A stretch of 64,000 nucleotides of DNA from Deinococcus ruber (GTDB taxonomy: Bacteria > Deinococcota > Deinococci > Deinococcales > Deinococcaceae), in assembly GCF_014648095.1 (NCBI RefSeq), contig NZ_BMQL01000001.1:310001-374000 (forward strand). The letters are read 5' to 3'. Shown one piece after another: positions 38,068-45,158 of the stretch. The translations under genes were made by a program, and so were the position numbers. Every line of letters starts with the position of its first letter. The first letter of the stretch is position 1. The notes under the pieces were generated by a model that saw nothing but the letters and a program-made list of their open reading frames with translations, did no database searches and was not told where the DNA came from.

Positions 38068-38179
38068 TTCCAGTGCGTCTGGACTGTGATTTTTAGCGTT
38101 CTGCACACCAGAAAAAGCCCCTGGCTGCGGGTTGGGCGGCATCCTGGGGCGGGTCTGGCACCGACAGCACACGGTCGGC

Positions 38180-38207
38180 TTGAATTGAAGTACAAAGTAA
38201 CTATAAC
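38180..38207 (+). promoter_or_regulatory. Promoter in the gene-free stretch after glmS
   Basis: TTGAAT (38180-38185), 16 bases, TATAAC (38202-38207). The next protein start on this strand is about 300 bases away and has its own -10, so this promoter probably drives an untranslated RNA. Confidence 0.5.
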
Positions 38208-38213
38208 GGTTCA

Positions 38214-38350
38214 GACCCGGCCTCGTTCCGACTCTAACGGAAGCATAAAGTTGAAGTCTGTGCGGTGATCCGGAGCGTATGCACCGCTGAACTCGGTGTG
38301 ACGAGCGCCAGCGATGAACCGCTGAAACGACGCTGGAGTCAAAAAAACAG
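38214..38350 (+). ncRNA. Candidate small RNA of unknown family
   Basis: Downstream of the 38180 promoter, several perfect helices can be drawn: TTCCG/CGGAA, GCGGTG/CACCGC and CCAGCG/CGCTGG, and GACTC/GAGTC could close the set. No ORF, no family signature (6S, SRP, RNase P, tmRNA, riboswitch) and no clear terminator is visible, so the 3' end is a guess. The rest of 38351-38500 is AT-rich with nothing recognised. Confidence 0.3.
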
Positions 38351-38512
38351 ATATTCCCCGAAGTAGCTCAAAAGCCATTTTTCTTCGCTGAACGGCAAAA
38401 GGCTGTATCGAAAACCTCTGACACTATGCTATTTTGGCAATAAAGCCACTATTACCCAGCCGAATCGTCGCATTTACGGCAAAATTAACGGCTTCTGCGT
38501 TACCCTAAGGGT

Positions 38513-38635
38513 ATGATAAAGTCGCTTCGACAAACCCGGATTTTTGCCAGCCGTTCCGTGAAAAGCGTGCTTGATCAGCTTTCAACGTTTGTGTGGCTCA
38601 AGATCGAACAACTGATCGCTCTGGAAAACAAATAG
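38513..38635 (+). CDS. 40-residue microprotein, copy 1 of a related pair
   Basis: An ORF with ATG six bases after TACCCT (38501-38506), the leaderless spacing, and closed by a terminator 60 bases later. The protein has a basic N-terminal third (residues 3-18 hold K, R, R, R and K) and an amphipathic C-terminal half ending FVWLKIEQLIALENK. It aligns without gaps from Met1 to Glu38 with the microprotein at 40392: 13 of 40 positions are identical (M1, L5, T8, R9, S24, F26, W28, E32, Q33, L34, A36, L37, E38) and seven more are conservative. Shared residues use different synonymous codons, which argues for coding. Function is unknown. Confidence 0.65.
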   Translation: MIKSLRQTRIFASRSVKSVLDQLSTFVWLKIEQLIALENK

Positions 38636-38694
38636 AAGCCGGTGGGCGGACGAACAGGTCTACGCGGCGAGCAGGCAGCGACAGACCAATTACC

Positions 38695-38722
38695 AAAAAA
38701 GGCACAGAGACGCAGCCTTTTT
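38695..38722 (+). terminator. Terminator after microprotein 1
   Basis: AAAAAGGC pairs with GCCTTTTT across an 11-base loop; the arms supply the A and T runs, so it is bidirectional. Confidence 0.85.
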
Positions 38723-38842
38723 GCTTTGGCTGAGCAGCAGATAAACGTGGTCGGATGTACCGAGCGAGTCGGTGCTCCGGGAAGCAGGCAGCGCGAATAG
38801 ATTGCCTCTCAGAATCCCAGTGCAGGCTTTCGGACTACTGCG

Positions 38843-39112
38843 CTAGAGCTGAGCCACCCACGCTTCGGCATCCTCTAATGTTTCGCTTTTATAGGCGACC
38901 AGCCATGTGGCCGTCGAAATCAGGCGCACCCGCACGACGTACCCGAACGCAGCCGGAGAGGAGATGATGCCTGTCACCGGGTCCGAGAGCAGTTCGGTGG
39001 CGAGGATATTGATCGGCGTAATTTCTTCGCCGTAGTCGCTCTTGATGGTCAGCACTCCGATATCATCTTTTCGGTAATATTGCCCGTCATTCAACTTTAT
39101 GAATCTGCTCAT
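38843..39112 (-). CDS. Hypothetical protein
   Basis: An 89-residue protein I do not recognise. The start is ATG 39112, with TACGCT exactly six bases upstream (39119-39124), a leaderless start; an in-frame extension to 39181 is not supported. It opens SRFIKLNDGQYYRKDDIGVLTI, a beta-strand-rich pattern, and ends with an acidic helix (ETLEDAEAWVAQL). No signal peptide, membrane segment or cysteines. The 59-residue gene upstream on the same strand ends 65 bases before this start. Confidence 0.62.
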   Translation of the reverse strand: MSRFIKLNDGQYYRKDDIGVLTIKSDYGEEITPINILATELLSDPVTGIISSPAAFGYVVRVRLISTATWLVAYKSETLEDAEAWVAQL

Positions 39113-39177
39113 AGAGGCAGCGTACCGCGCCGCGCCACCCACCGATATCAACTTTTGCGCGTCGGCACCGCCGGGTA

Positions 39178-39357
39178 TCAATCAGCGTCGCCAAACAGGA
39201 TGAGCTGCTGGGCTTCGTGGATGATGAGCGCGTGCTCCAGAACGTCCTGTGGCGTCTCAGGGCGCTTCAAGCTGCGCTTCACCAGATCGTATGCAATATC
39301 GAGCGCCTTCACCCGAATATCTTCGTTGACATGCACGACAGCACCCTCTTCTGACAT
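39178..39357 (-). CDS. 59-residue hypothetical protein
   Basis: A small acidic protein, mostly helical (DIRVKALDIAYDLVKRSL, then DVLEHALIIHEAQQLILF), ending GDAD. ATG 39357 lies six bases after TAGGCT (39364-39369), a leaderless start. Codon choice is like that of the neighbours, with G/C-rich third positions. It could be a partner of the next gene on this strand. No family recognised. Confidence 0.6.
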   Translation of the reverse strand: MSEEGAVVHVNEDIRVKALDIAYDLVKRSLKRPETPQDVLEHALIIHEAQQLILFGDAD

Positions 39358-39442
39358 TCGCTCAGCCTAGCCGGGATTTAGACCCAAGCAGGAACATCTC
39401 CACAGGTGTGATATTTTTCTCAGTATGGCCGTCAGAAGTTAG

Positions 39443-39469
39443 TGACATACTTTTTTATAAAGTATGTCA
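39443..39469. repeat. 27-base palindrome over a promoter and start codon
   Basis: TGACATACTTT (39443-39453) and its exact complement AAAGTATGTCA (39459-39469) flank five bases. The palindrome spans the -10 TATAAA (39456-39461) and touches the ATG at 39469. It is either a repressor operator or, if transcribed from further upstream, a hairpin hiding the start codon. Confidence 0.7.
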
Positions 39470-39714
39470 TGGAGAAAGAAATAGAGACCATGCTTACGAT
39501 GGACGTTCAGGCCTCGACTCTTCAGTGGATTTACAAGCAGTTACTGATGCGCGGTTGTAGATTTGAGTGGCGCGAAACATATCATGAGCGTAAGTTTGCA
39601 GTGCTTCGGGGAAATCTTCTGCTGGCAGAAGCCAATGACCGTTCAGACTTCTACAAGGTAAAAGCAGGCCTGCTGAAAGCTCGTGCAGCTCTCGCCATTC
39701 CGCCCCGTTACTGA
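39469..39714 (+). CDS. Hypothetical protein under a palindromic operator
   Basis: An 81-residue protein, MEKEIETMLTMDVQASTLQW at the start, with a basic middle (GCRFEWRETYHERKF) and a helical C-terminus. ATG 39469 lies seven bases after TATAAA. An in-frame GTG at 39442 lies before the palindrome and is less likely. It is more AT-rich than the surrounding housekeeping genes, a possible sign of transfer. No family recognised. It could be a small DNA-binding protein that regulates itself, but no helix-turn-helix is obvious. Confidence 0.6.
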   Translation: MEKEIETMLTMDVQASTLQWIYKQLLMRGCRFEWRETYHERKFAVLRGNLLLAEANDRSDFYKVKAGLLKARAALAIPPRY

Positions 39715-39715
39715 G

Positions 39716-39970
39716 TTAACGGGTTATTGAGTTATCGAGCAACCCCAGGAACCTGAAAGCATGGGCCGGGGCAGAGAAGCGCAAATACACACAGCCGGCA
39801 AACTCCAGCAGGAACCGATGACCTCTGTACAGTGCATATGCATCCTGACAGGACTCTAGTTGCTCCAGAGTCCTCCAGCTCAGCCATGCTTGCAGCGCCG
39901 CCGTGATTTCGGACGTGTTCCAGCCAGACAACTTCGTGTGCAACCTTGCCTGATCGCTATTGCTCGGCAT
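39716..39970 (-). CDS. Hypothetical protein
   Basis: An 84-residue protein with several Trp and aromatic residues (WNTSEITAALQAWLSWRTLEQL) and a strand-rich second half (HRFLLEFAGCVYLRFS). The start is uncertain: ATG 39970 is the first ATG, and a TTG at 39994 is in frame. Neither has a clear Shine-Dalgarno or -10. It converges with the 39469 gene; the stops are one base apart. No family recognised. Confidence 0.45.
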   Translation of the reverse strand: MPSNSDQARLHTKLSGWNTSEITAALQAWLSWRTLEQLESCQDAYALYRGHRFLLEFAGCVYLRFSAPAHAFRFLGLLDNSITR

Positions 39971-39994
39971 CAAAGGCGCACCGCAGCGATTCAA

Positions 39995-40379
39995 TCATCT
40001 CAGACGGCGTGAACGTTACGAAAACGGCCATCCCTCAGGAAGAGTTTTTTCAATGTGGAATATGTCATACCACTTCTGATCTAAATAATTAGAGTCGTGT
40101 ATCGCTCAACACACTGCGTCATTGTCTGGCAAGGCGCTTTTTTACCGCATTCACACTGAATTCAGGCCTGTTCCCAGATCAGCAGACAGCACCGAATCTG
40201 AACAAGAAAGCGGCTCCAGGGTTCCTGGTATTCCCTTGCTGGCAGGATGAGCGAATCGTGGCTTGAAGGTCGGCTGGAGCACTGTTGTCGCTGCCTCGCA
40301 GTGGTCAGTCTGATAGAAGCTTGACTATCATGCTCATCTTCATCTTCTCTTAAATCACTGCTTTGTGACAGCTCATCCG
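39995..40379. other. Gene-free stretch
   Basis: No credible ORF or RNA family is seen. It contains one more TATGTCAT (40058-40070 region), the half-site wording of the 39443 palindrome, which may be chance. Confidence 0.4.
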
Positions 40380-40391
40380 TACAGTAAAAGC

Positions 40392-40532
40392 ATGATGACT
40401 TTCCTTGATGGCACCCGCTGCTTGATGGTCACTGATCTGCGCCTACTTCCAGCACTGACGTCAAACTTCTTCTGGGGTGTGCTTGAGCAGTTGCTGGCAC
40501 TGGAAGACCCGACCCTTAAGCACAGGCGTTAA
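40392..40532 (+). CDS. 46-residue microprotein, copy 2 of a related pair
   Basis: ATG 40392 lies six bases after TACAGT (40380-40385), the same leaderless arrangement as the microprotein at 38513. The protein aligns without gaps to that one up to residue 38, sharing L5, T8-R9, F26, W28 and the E-Q-L-x-A-L-E block at 32-38, then has a different tail (DPTLKHRR). Its N-terminal half is more hydrophobic and less basic (LMVTDLRLLPAL). It is followed by its own terminator 32 bases on. Function is unknown; an amphipathic helix that binds membrane or a protein partner is a reasonable guess. Confidence 0.65.
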   Translation: MMTFLDGTRCLMVTDLRLLPALTSNFFWGVLEQLLALEDPTLKHRR

Positions 40533-40564
40533 GACCCCGCTCGCGGAGGTCGCGTCATCGTAGT

Positions 40565-40605
40565 TGCCCCGTATCCGTTGCCAGAAGGCCGGAGGCGGGG
40601 CGTTT
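40565..40605 (+). terminator. Terminator after microprotein 2
   Basis: GCCCCG pairs with CGGGGC; an inner GCC/GGC hairpin fills the loop, and GTTTTCTTGTT follows. Confidence 0.65.
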
Positions 40606-40966
40606 TCTTGTTGTCTTGGCCTGTGCCCTTTACGGATGTGAACGGCACAGGTAGGGCTTGCCCGAATTCCAGAACCGTGTGACTCAGGGGCAGGGCGCGA
40701 CCAGTCGGTCTGACAGCATGAAGCGCCTGGGTATGCCGAACTTTGCCCACTCCGGCATGGGCAACCTGCATCCGGGAGGGGTGTTGGCCCCAGGTGTGGT
40801 TCTTCATGTGGGGTATGCAGACTGCGGAGGGACGCGGTGTCCAGCCTGCTGCCGTTCAGGTAACGGCGAGGTAACGAAGCACTTTCTAGACTCCGGGTAT
40901 CAGCGTACCGAGAACACACCAGAGGCACGCTGACCATCCTCGACTCTTCCCCACCCTGGAGACGCT
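40606..40966. other. Gene-free stretch
   Basis: Open frames exist on both strands but lack Shine-Dalgarno or -10 support and have no recognisable domain. The start of the next gene has a normal ribosome site, and no strong promoter is evident. Confidence 0.4.
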
Positions 40967-41617
40967 ATGAAGAGAATCTTGCCTGTTGTGCTGCTCGCCC
41001 TTTCCGCATCCGCCCTCGCCGCCAAGACCACTGTGACCATCGCCGGTCAGACCGTACAGGTGGAAAGCACGGTGATCGGTGGGCAGACGTATATCAATCT
41101 CAAACAGCTTCAGACGGCTCTGAGCGCGGCGGGCGGTGCCAATCAGAAAGCCAGCGTCACCGGATGCGTCAACGAGCCGCTGTTCAACGGCGTCTGGCGT
41201 CTGCGTGTCAGCAAGGTCGAGGCGGTCGCCGACCCGGACGGCGGCAGCCTGAACTTCTATCACATCGTCACCCAGATCAGCAACGGAACGAATAAGACGC
41301 TCTCGCCTGACTCGGCGGGCATCCAGATCGGGAACGCCTACAACATCTTCATGGCAAATGGCGACAGCATCGCCGCGCCGACCAGCACCAGCGTCTCCTT
41401 CCAGACCAAGACCTGGGCCAAACTTCCGCAGGGAGCGGGCGAAACCATGGATTTCTGGTTCCGCCCCAGCGGTACCCCGACGCTCGATCAGATGAAGGCC
41501 AACATGCCGCAGAAATTTCTATTCGAGGTCAAGCCCGACAAGCTCGATAAGAGCCTGAAAGTGGCTTACACCGTTCAGGATCCCAGTTTCCGTGTCAATC
41601 TGACCTGTACTAAATAA
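40967..41617 (+). CDS. Secreted protein, paralogue of the 53976 gene
   Basis: A 216-residue exported protein with a signal peptide (MKRILPVVLLALSASALA). It has a short stalk-like domain (VTIAGQTVQVESTVIGGQTYINLKQL, resembling copper-amine-oxidase N-terminal repeats) and then a beta-rich domain. That domain opens VTGCVNEPLFNGVWRLRV and closes PSFRVNLTCTK, so the two Cys probably form a disulfide. The same opening and closing motifs occur in the protein at 53976. ATG 40967 has the Shine-Dalgarno GGAG. Function is unknown; the fold suggests a surface protein. Confidence 0.78.
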   Translation: MKRILPVVLLALSASALAAKTTVTIAGQTVQVESTVIGGQTYINLKQLQTALSAAGGANQKASVTGCVNEPLFNGVWRLRVSKVEAVADPDGGSLNFYHIVTQISNGTNKTLSPDSAGIQIGNAYNIFMANGDSIAAPTSTSVSFQTKTWAKLPQGAGETMDFWFRPSGTPTLDQMKANMPQKFLFEVKPDKLDKSLKVAYTVQDPSFRVNLTCTK

Positions 41618-41695
41618 CTCTTACACCATTAAACTTTTACAGCACACTCGCACGTTCCGTATATAAAGATAAAGTCTACGGCTACACGTATAAAA

Positions 41696-41727
41696 AGCCC
41701 CCACTCCAGATTGGTGAAGTGGGGGCT
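41696..41727 (-). terminator. 10-bp hairpin with T run on the minus strand
   Basis: AGCCCCCACT pairs with AGTGGGGGCT. Five T follow when read on the minus strand but none on the plus strand, although the gene that ends nearby is on the plus strand. Confidence 0.55.
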
Positions 41728-42001
41728 GCGTGTCGATTCAGGTTGATTGGAAGATGATATTCAGTGTAATCACGAGGGATGACGCGACTCTTACAATTCG
41801 AACACCACCATTGCTGCGAAACTATTTCCTGACCGTCCTCACTGTCACTACTCTTTTTGATTGATTTTTTACATCTGTGACAGCAGAGCTTCAGACACGA
41901 AGAGCGTAAGAAATGTCATGTACATTACGTGAAGATAATATAAAAATAAGAGCACCCCACGGCCAACACGGCAGTTTCCACAAAGCCAGGAAGGAGGAGT
42001 T
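41728..42001. other. AT-rich intergenic stretch
   Basis: No gene is supported. It contains AATGT-CATGT-ACATT at about 41917 and several TATAAA-like words just before the 42002 gene, none with a clear -35. Confidence 0.4.
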
Positions 42002-42289
42002 ATGCCGAACATCCCTATGGAACTGGAAACCCTCGCTGAGTGCCTGCGTGCTGCCGGAAAAGAGTCGGTCAGTATCTCGATTGCAACATTCGAGGGCATC
42101 AATGGCCCCCGCTGTGAATGGACGCTCAACATAGGCCGTCTCTTCTTAGAATTTACAAAGAAGGAATCCAACGAGCTTTCTATCCGCTCCAACGCTCCCT
42201 GTATTCCGAAAACGGACACCGTGACCCGAATCTCTCCCGCAAGGGTCAGAGACTATGCACAGCAGTGGGCGTGGAGCCTGAGCATCTGA
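42002..42289 (+). CDS. Hypothetical protein
   Basis: A 95-residue protein with an excellent Shine-Dalgarno (AGGAAGGAGGAG) eight bases before ATG 42002. It opens MPNIPMELETLAECLRAAGK, a helical start, then a strand-rich centre (RCEWTLNIGRLFLEF) and ends DYAQQWAWSLSI. No signal peptide or membrane segment. AT content is above that of nearby housekeeping genes. No family recognised. Confidence 0.65.
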   Translation: MPNIPMELETLAECLRAAGKESVSISIATFEGINGPRCEWTLNIGRLFLEFTKKESNELSIRSNAPCIPKTDTVTRISPARVRDYAQQWAWSLSI

Positions 42290-42465
42290 AGGCGGCTCCG
42301 CTGCTCTGGATGCCGGGCTGATGTCTCCAAACTGCCTGTAAGCTCCTCGGCAGGCCTATACCCAGCGGGGGCAGCGGCTCTATCGTGAGGCCTGTGACCC
42401 ACGACGACAGCCGCCGGTTACTCCAGCCGCGAAGACGCCCAGCACAGCACGGGGCAGATCGTGCC

Positions 42466-42666
42466 ATGAGCGGTCTGCTCTCAGGGCTGGGAGATGTCCC
42501 GCGCAGCCTGTTCCTGGTCGTCTTCCTGCTGCTGCTCACCATTCTCGGAGCGCTGTGGCTCGACACCCAGGTTCCCACCTCACACGATCTCAAGGCCATC
42601 GGCAACCGCCCGCTCGAAGCAGCCCTCCCTCTTCCACCGCAGCAGCCTGCTTCCGGCGCATGGTGA
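42466..42666 (+). CDS. Small single-pass membrane protein (possible)
   Basis: A 66-residue ORF with one strong hydrophobic segment (residues 14-31, RSLFLVVFLLLLTILGALWL) after a short start and a Pro-rich tail. The start at ATG 42466 has only a distant GGGG as ribosome site, so support is the membrane segment alone. An in-frame extension to 42385 would add Arg-rich residues. Not recognised. Confidence 0.4.
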   Translation: MSGLLSGLGDVPRSLFLVVFLLLLTILGALWLDTQVPTSHDLKAIGNRPLEAALPLPPQQPASGAW

Positions 42667-42764
42667 AAACAGCACTGACGAACCGGTCAGCGCTGCGCTT
42701 TATCTGAACCCTGTGGCCGTGAGTCCAGCACGCTCGCTCTCGGACGGCAGGGAAGGGAGCACGT

Positions 42765-43160
42765 ATGAAGAAGCTGTTGGCGATGCTGGCGCTTACGCTC
42801 GTTTCTGGATCGTCTTTCGCAGGCGGTGGCGGGGCCGGACAGGTCGTGAACGTCACGTTTAACACGCCGTCTGTCACCGTTCATCGGGGCGAAACCCTGC
42901 GGCTGCACCTCGAAGAGGCCTTTCTGGAAAGGGGGCAGCGCTGGACCGCGATTTCACAGGTGCCGGGGTTCCGCCTGATCAGCAGAGACGACGCGCCTAT
43001 GGGCGATCACGGCTATCTGTCCACGCTCTCCAACATCACCTATACCTATGCGGTCACGTCGCCCACGCCGGGAATGCATGTGCTGTTGCTGTCACTGGTC
43101 AACCCTGATCTTCCCGACGAGGCGTTCCTATGGCCGCTGCTGATCAAGGTTGTTCCGTAA
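42765..43160 (+). CDS. Small secreted protein
   Basis: A 131-residue exported protein with a clear signal peptide (MKKLLAMLALTLVSGSSFA). The mature part is beta-rich (VVNVTFNTPSVTVHRGETLRLHLEE) and looks like a single immunoglobulin-type sandwich domain, with no Cys. ATG 42765 has the Shine-Dalgarno GGGAAGGGAG. The HRGETLRLHL pattern recalls protease-inhibitor or cupredoxin-like folds, but no signature residues are present, so no function is assigned. Confidence 0.75.
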   Translation: MKKLLAMLALTLVSGSSFAGGGGAGQVVNVTFNTPSVTVHRGETLRLHLEEAFLERGQRWTAISQVPGFRLISRDDAPMGDHGYLSTLSNITYTYAVTSPTPGMHVLLLSLVNPDLPDEAFLWPLLIKVVP

Positions 43161-43287
43161 ATGGCTCTAGAACACGGCGAGAGTTAAGAGCCGGTAGCGC
43201 TGGATAAATCCCAGAATCGGCCTGCCAGACCTGCTGGAGCATATCCAGAGGCCTGGCAGGTTGCTGAAGAGGCAAGTGGAGGAAACG

Positions 43288-43310
43288 AAAAAACCCGCGC
43301 TGGGCGGGTC
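43288..43310 (-). terminator. Terminator of the tRNA operon
   Basis: On the minus strand ACCCGC pairs with GCGGGT and six T follow. It ends the transcript of the two tRNA genes. Confidence 0.85.
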
Positions 43311-43317
43311 TTTTGTT

Positions 43318-43392
43318 TGGTGGGCGGTATAGGACTTGAACCTACGACCTCTCGCGTGTGAAGCGAATGCTCTACCACTGAGCTAACCGCCC
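43318..43392 (-). tRNA. tRNA-Val (anticodon CAC)
   Basis: A 75-base cloverleaf with encoded CCA. The acceptor strand GGGCGGT pairs with its 3' partner, the anticodon loop reads TTCACAC, and the T loop is GGTTCAAGTCC. Second gene of a two-tRNA transcript. Confidence 0.95.
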
Positions 43393-43428
43393 TGATGTGC
43401 TTGAGCTGGTACAACCGGCCTGGCGGGG

Positions 43429-43504
<76 letters not shown>

Positions 43505-43537
43505 CTGGGTGCAAACCCGGCTGGTCAAGCGAAAGGG

Positions 43538-43566
43538 ACTATAGCAACGCAGACAGGGCTTGTCAA
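43538..43566 (-). promoter_or_regulatory. Consensus promoter of the tRNA operon
   Basis: On the minus strand TTGACA, 17 bases, TATAGT: a perfect -35 and near-perfect -10, the strongest promoter in the window. Confidence 0.95.
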
Positions 43567-43626
43567 ACGGGACACGGTGCAGAAGCCGCGCCGCGCCGGG
43601 TTGCCGCACAGTGTTATGGTGAGCAC

Positions 43627-44973
43627 ATGCAAGTGCTGCTCGTGGCCTCCGAGGTCTTTCCATATTCACGTACCGGCGGTCTGGCCGATGTCATGGCCGC
43701 TCTTCCCGAAGCGCTGGTTCGGTTGGGGCTGGACGTTACGGTGCTGTCGCCGTGGTGGCAGAGCCTGAACGGTACCCCCCGCGAGGTCTGGCGTCCGAGC
43801 GTGGCGCGGGGCGGCAGACTGATGCCGGGCGACCTGCGCGTGGGGCAGATCGACGAGGCCGGAGTCAAGTATCTGTTTCTGGGAACGCCCGAGTTCGACC
43901 GCCCCGGCCTGTACGCCGAAGACGACGTGGAGCGTTTTTCGCGCTGGGGGCGACAGGTGTTGCCGACCCTCAGCAGCATGGGCCTGACCTTCGATCTGAT
44001 TCACGGACACGACTGGGGCGCGGGGCTGATACTGGCGCACGCCCGACAGCTGGGCCTGAAGAGCGTGTACACCGTCCACAACCTGCAATATCAGGGCCGC
44101 TGGAATATACAGGACGGTATGGCCTGGAGCGGGCTACCAGAGAGCGCCCGCGAAGGCGTGGAGTTCTTCGGAGATATCAATCTGATGAAGGCGGGGCTGG
44201 TCTTCTCCGATCACGTCACCACCGTTTCGCCCACCTACGCCCACGAAATCACCACGCCCGAGTACGGCGAGCGACTGGAGGGCGTGCTTCAGGAGCGGCA
44301 GGCGCAGGGAGCACTCAGCGGCATTCTGAACGGCCTCGATCTGGAGCGCTGGAATCCGGCCACCGACCCCGATATCCACCGCATGACCAGTCTGAGCGGC
44401 AAGGCCGCCAACATTGCCGCGCTGCGCCACGAGTTTTCGCTCGACAGCGCCCCGATCCTGAGTGCCGTGACCCGGCTGGTGTCGCAGAAGGGGATTGACC
44501 TGCTGGTCGAGGCGCTGCACGAAGTGACCCAGGACTGGAACGTCGTGGTGCTGGGCAGCGGCGATCCTCTGCTGGAAGCCGCCCTGACCGGCTGGGCGCA
44601 GCATCCGCGTGTGCGCTACGTATCGGGCATGAACGAGGCGCTGGCACACCGCCTGTACGCGGGTTCCGATGCGTTTGCCATGCCCAGCCGCTTTGAGCCG
44701 TGCGGCCTGTCGCAGATGATCGCCATGCGCTACGGCACGCTGCCGGTGGTGCGCGAGACGGGCGGGCTGGTGGACAGCGTGCCCCCGGAAGTGGGCTTCC
44801 GCTTCGCCGGGGCCACCGCTGCCGACCTGACCAGGGCACTGCGAACGGCCCGCGCCAGCTTCGAGAACATCCACGACTGGAAGGCCCGCACCCAGCGCGG
44901 CATGGTCCTCGATTTCTCGTGGGAAGCGTCGGCGCGGCAGTATCTGGACGTGTACGAGCGGGTGCTGGGGTAG
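43627..44973 (+). CDS. glgA: Glycogen synthase
   Basis: A GT5 glycosyltransferase that extends glycogen from ADP-glucose, 448 residues long. The ADP-glucose-binding loop, normally KTGGL, reads SRTGGLADV, so Arg replaces the usual Lys. The C-terminal donor site has PSRFEPCGLSQMIAMRYGTLPVVRETGGL with the two conserved Glu. ATG 43627 lies six bases after TATGGT (43615-43620), a leaderless start; in-frame upstream sequence overlaps the divergent tRNA promoter. Physiologically it complements the maltodextrin genes at 20-27 kb. Confidence 0.94.
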   Translation: MQVLLVASEVFPYSRTGGLADVMAALPEALVRLGLDVTVLSPWWQSLNGTPREVWRPSVARGGRLMPGDLRVGQIDEAGVKYLFLGTPEFDRPGLYAEDDVERFSRWGRQVLPTLSSMGLTFDLIHGHDWGAGLILAHARQLGLKSVYTVHNLQYQGRWNIQDGMAWSGLPESAREGVEFFGDINLMKAGLVFSDHVTTVSPTYAHEITTPEYGERLEGVLQERQAQGALSGILNGLDLERWNPATDPDIHRMTSLSGKAANIAALRHEFSLDSAPILSAVTRLVSQKGIDLLVEALHEVTQDWNVVVLGSGDPLLEAALTGWAQHPRVRYVSGMNEALAHRLYAGSDAFAMPSRFEPCGLSQMIAMRYGTLPVVRETGGLVDSVPPEVGFRFAGATAADLTRALRTARASFENIHDWKARTQRGMVLDFSWEASARQYLDVYERVLG

Positions 44974-45006
44974 GAAGCCCACAGACCGCGACACGCCCGC
45001 CCCCGT

Positions 45007-45035
45007 TTGACCCTCTCCCCCGCCCGTCCTACACT
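45007..45035 (+). promoter_or_regulatory. leuS leader promoter
   Basis: TTGACC (45007-45012), 17 bases, TACACT (45030-45035). Transcription should start at about 45042, the first base of the leader ORF. Confidence 0.85.
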
Positions 45036-45041
45036 GAGAGC

Positions 45042-45083
45042 ATGATCCGCTCTGCGCTTGCAAGTCAGGGACGACGCGACTAG
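45042..45083 (+). CDS. leuS leader peptide, MIRSALASQGRRD
   Basis: A 13-residue leaderless ORF, ATG six bases after TACACT, ending in TAG. Its single Leu codon is CTT, rarely used beside CTG in these genes. The last codons contain GGGACG (45068-45073), which can pair with CGTCCC (45103-45108) in the 5' arm of the downstream terminator. A ribosome finishing the ORF would cover GGGACG and let the terminator form; one paused at the Leu codon would leave most of it free. The role is inferred, and the case is weaker than for cysS because only one Leu codon is present. Confidence 0.6.
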   Translation: MIRSALASQGRRD

Positions 45084-45102
45084 CTGCACGCTGTGTTCGC
45101 CC

Positions 45103-45135
45103 CGTCCCCGGTTGCGCTGCCGGGGCGTTTTTTTT
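45103..45135 (+). terminator. Intrinsic terminator in the leuS leader (attenuator)
   Basis: CCCCGG pairs with CCGGGG (two more pairs past a bulged T) around an eight-base loop, followed by eight T. It ends 23 bases before the leuS ATG, so leuS depends on read-through. Confidence 0.85.
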
Positions 45136-45158
45136 GCATCCACCTCAGGAGACTGCCC

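Noticed and set aside
40461..40937. Transposase remnant between microprotein 2 and the 40967 gene
   Set aside because: Open frames exist but no DDE, HTH or terminal repeat features could be found.
45036..45158. T-box riboswitch upstream of leuS
   Set aside because: No T-box consensus and the leader is only about 115 bases.
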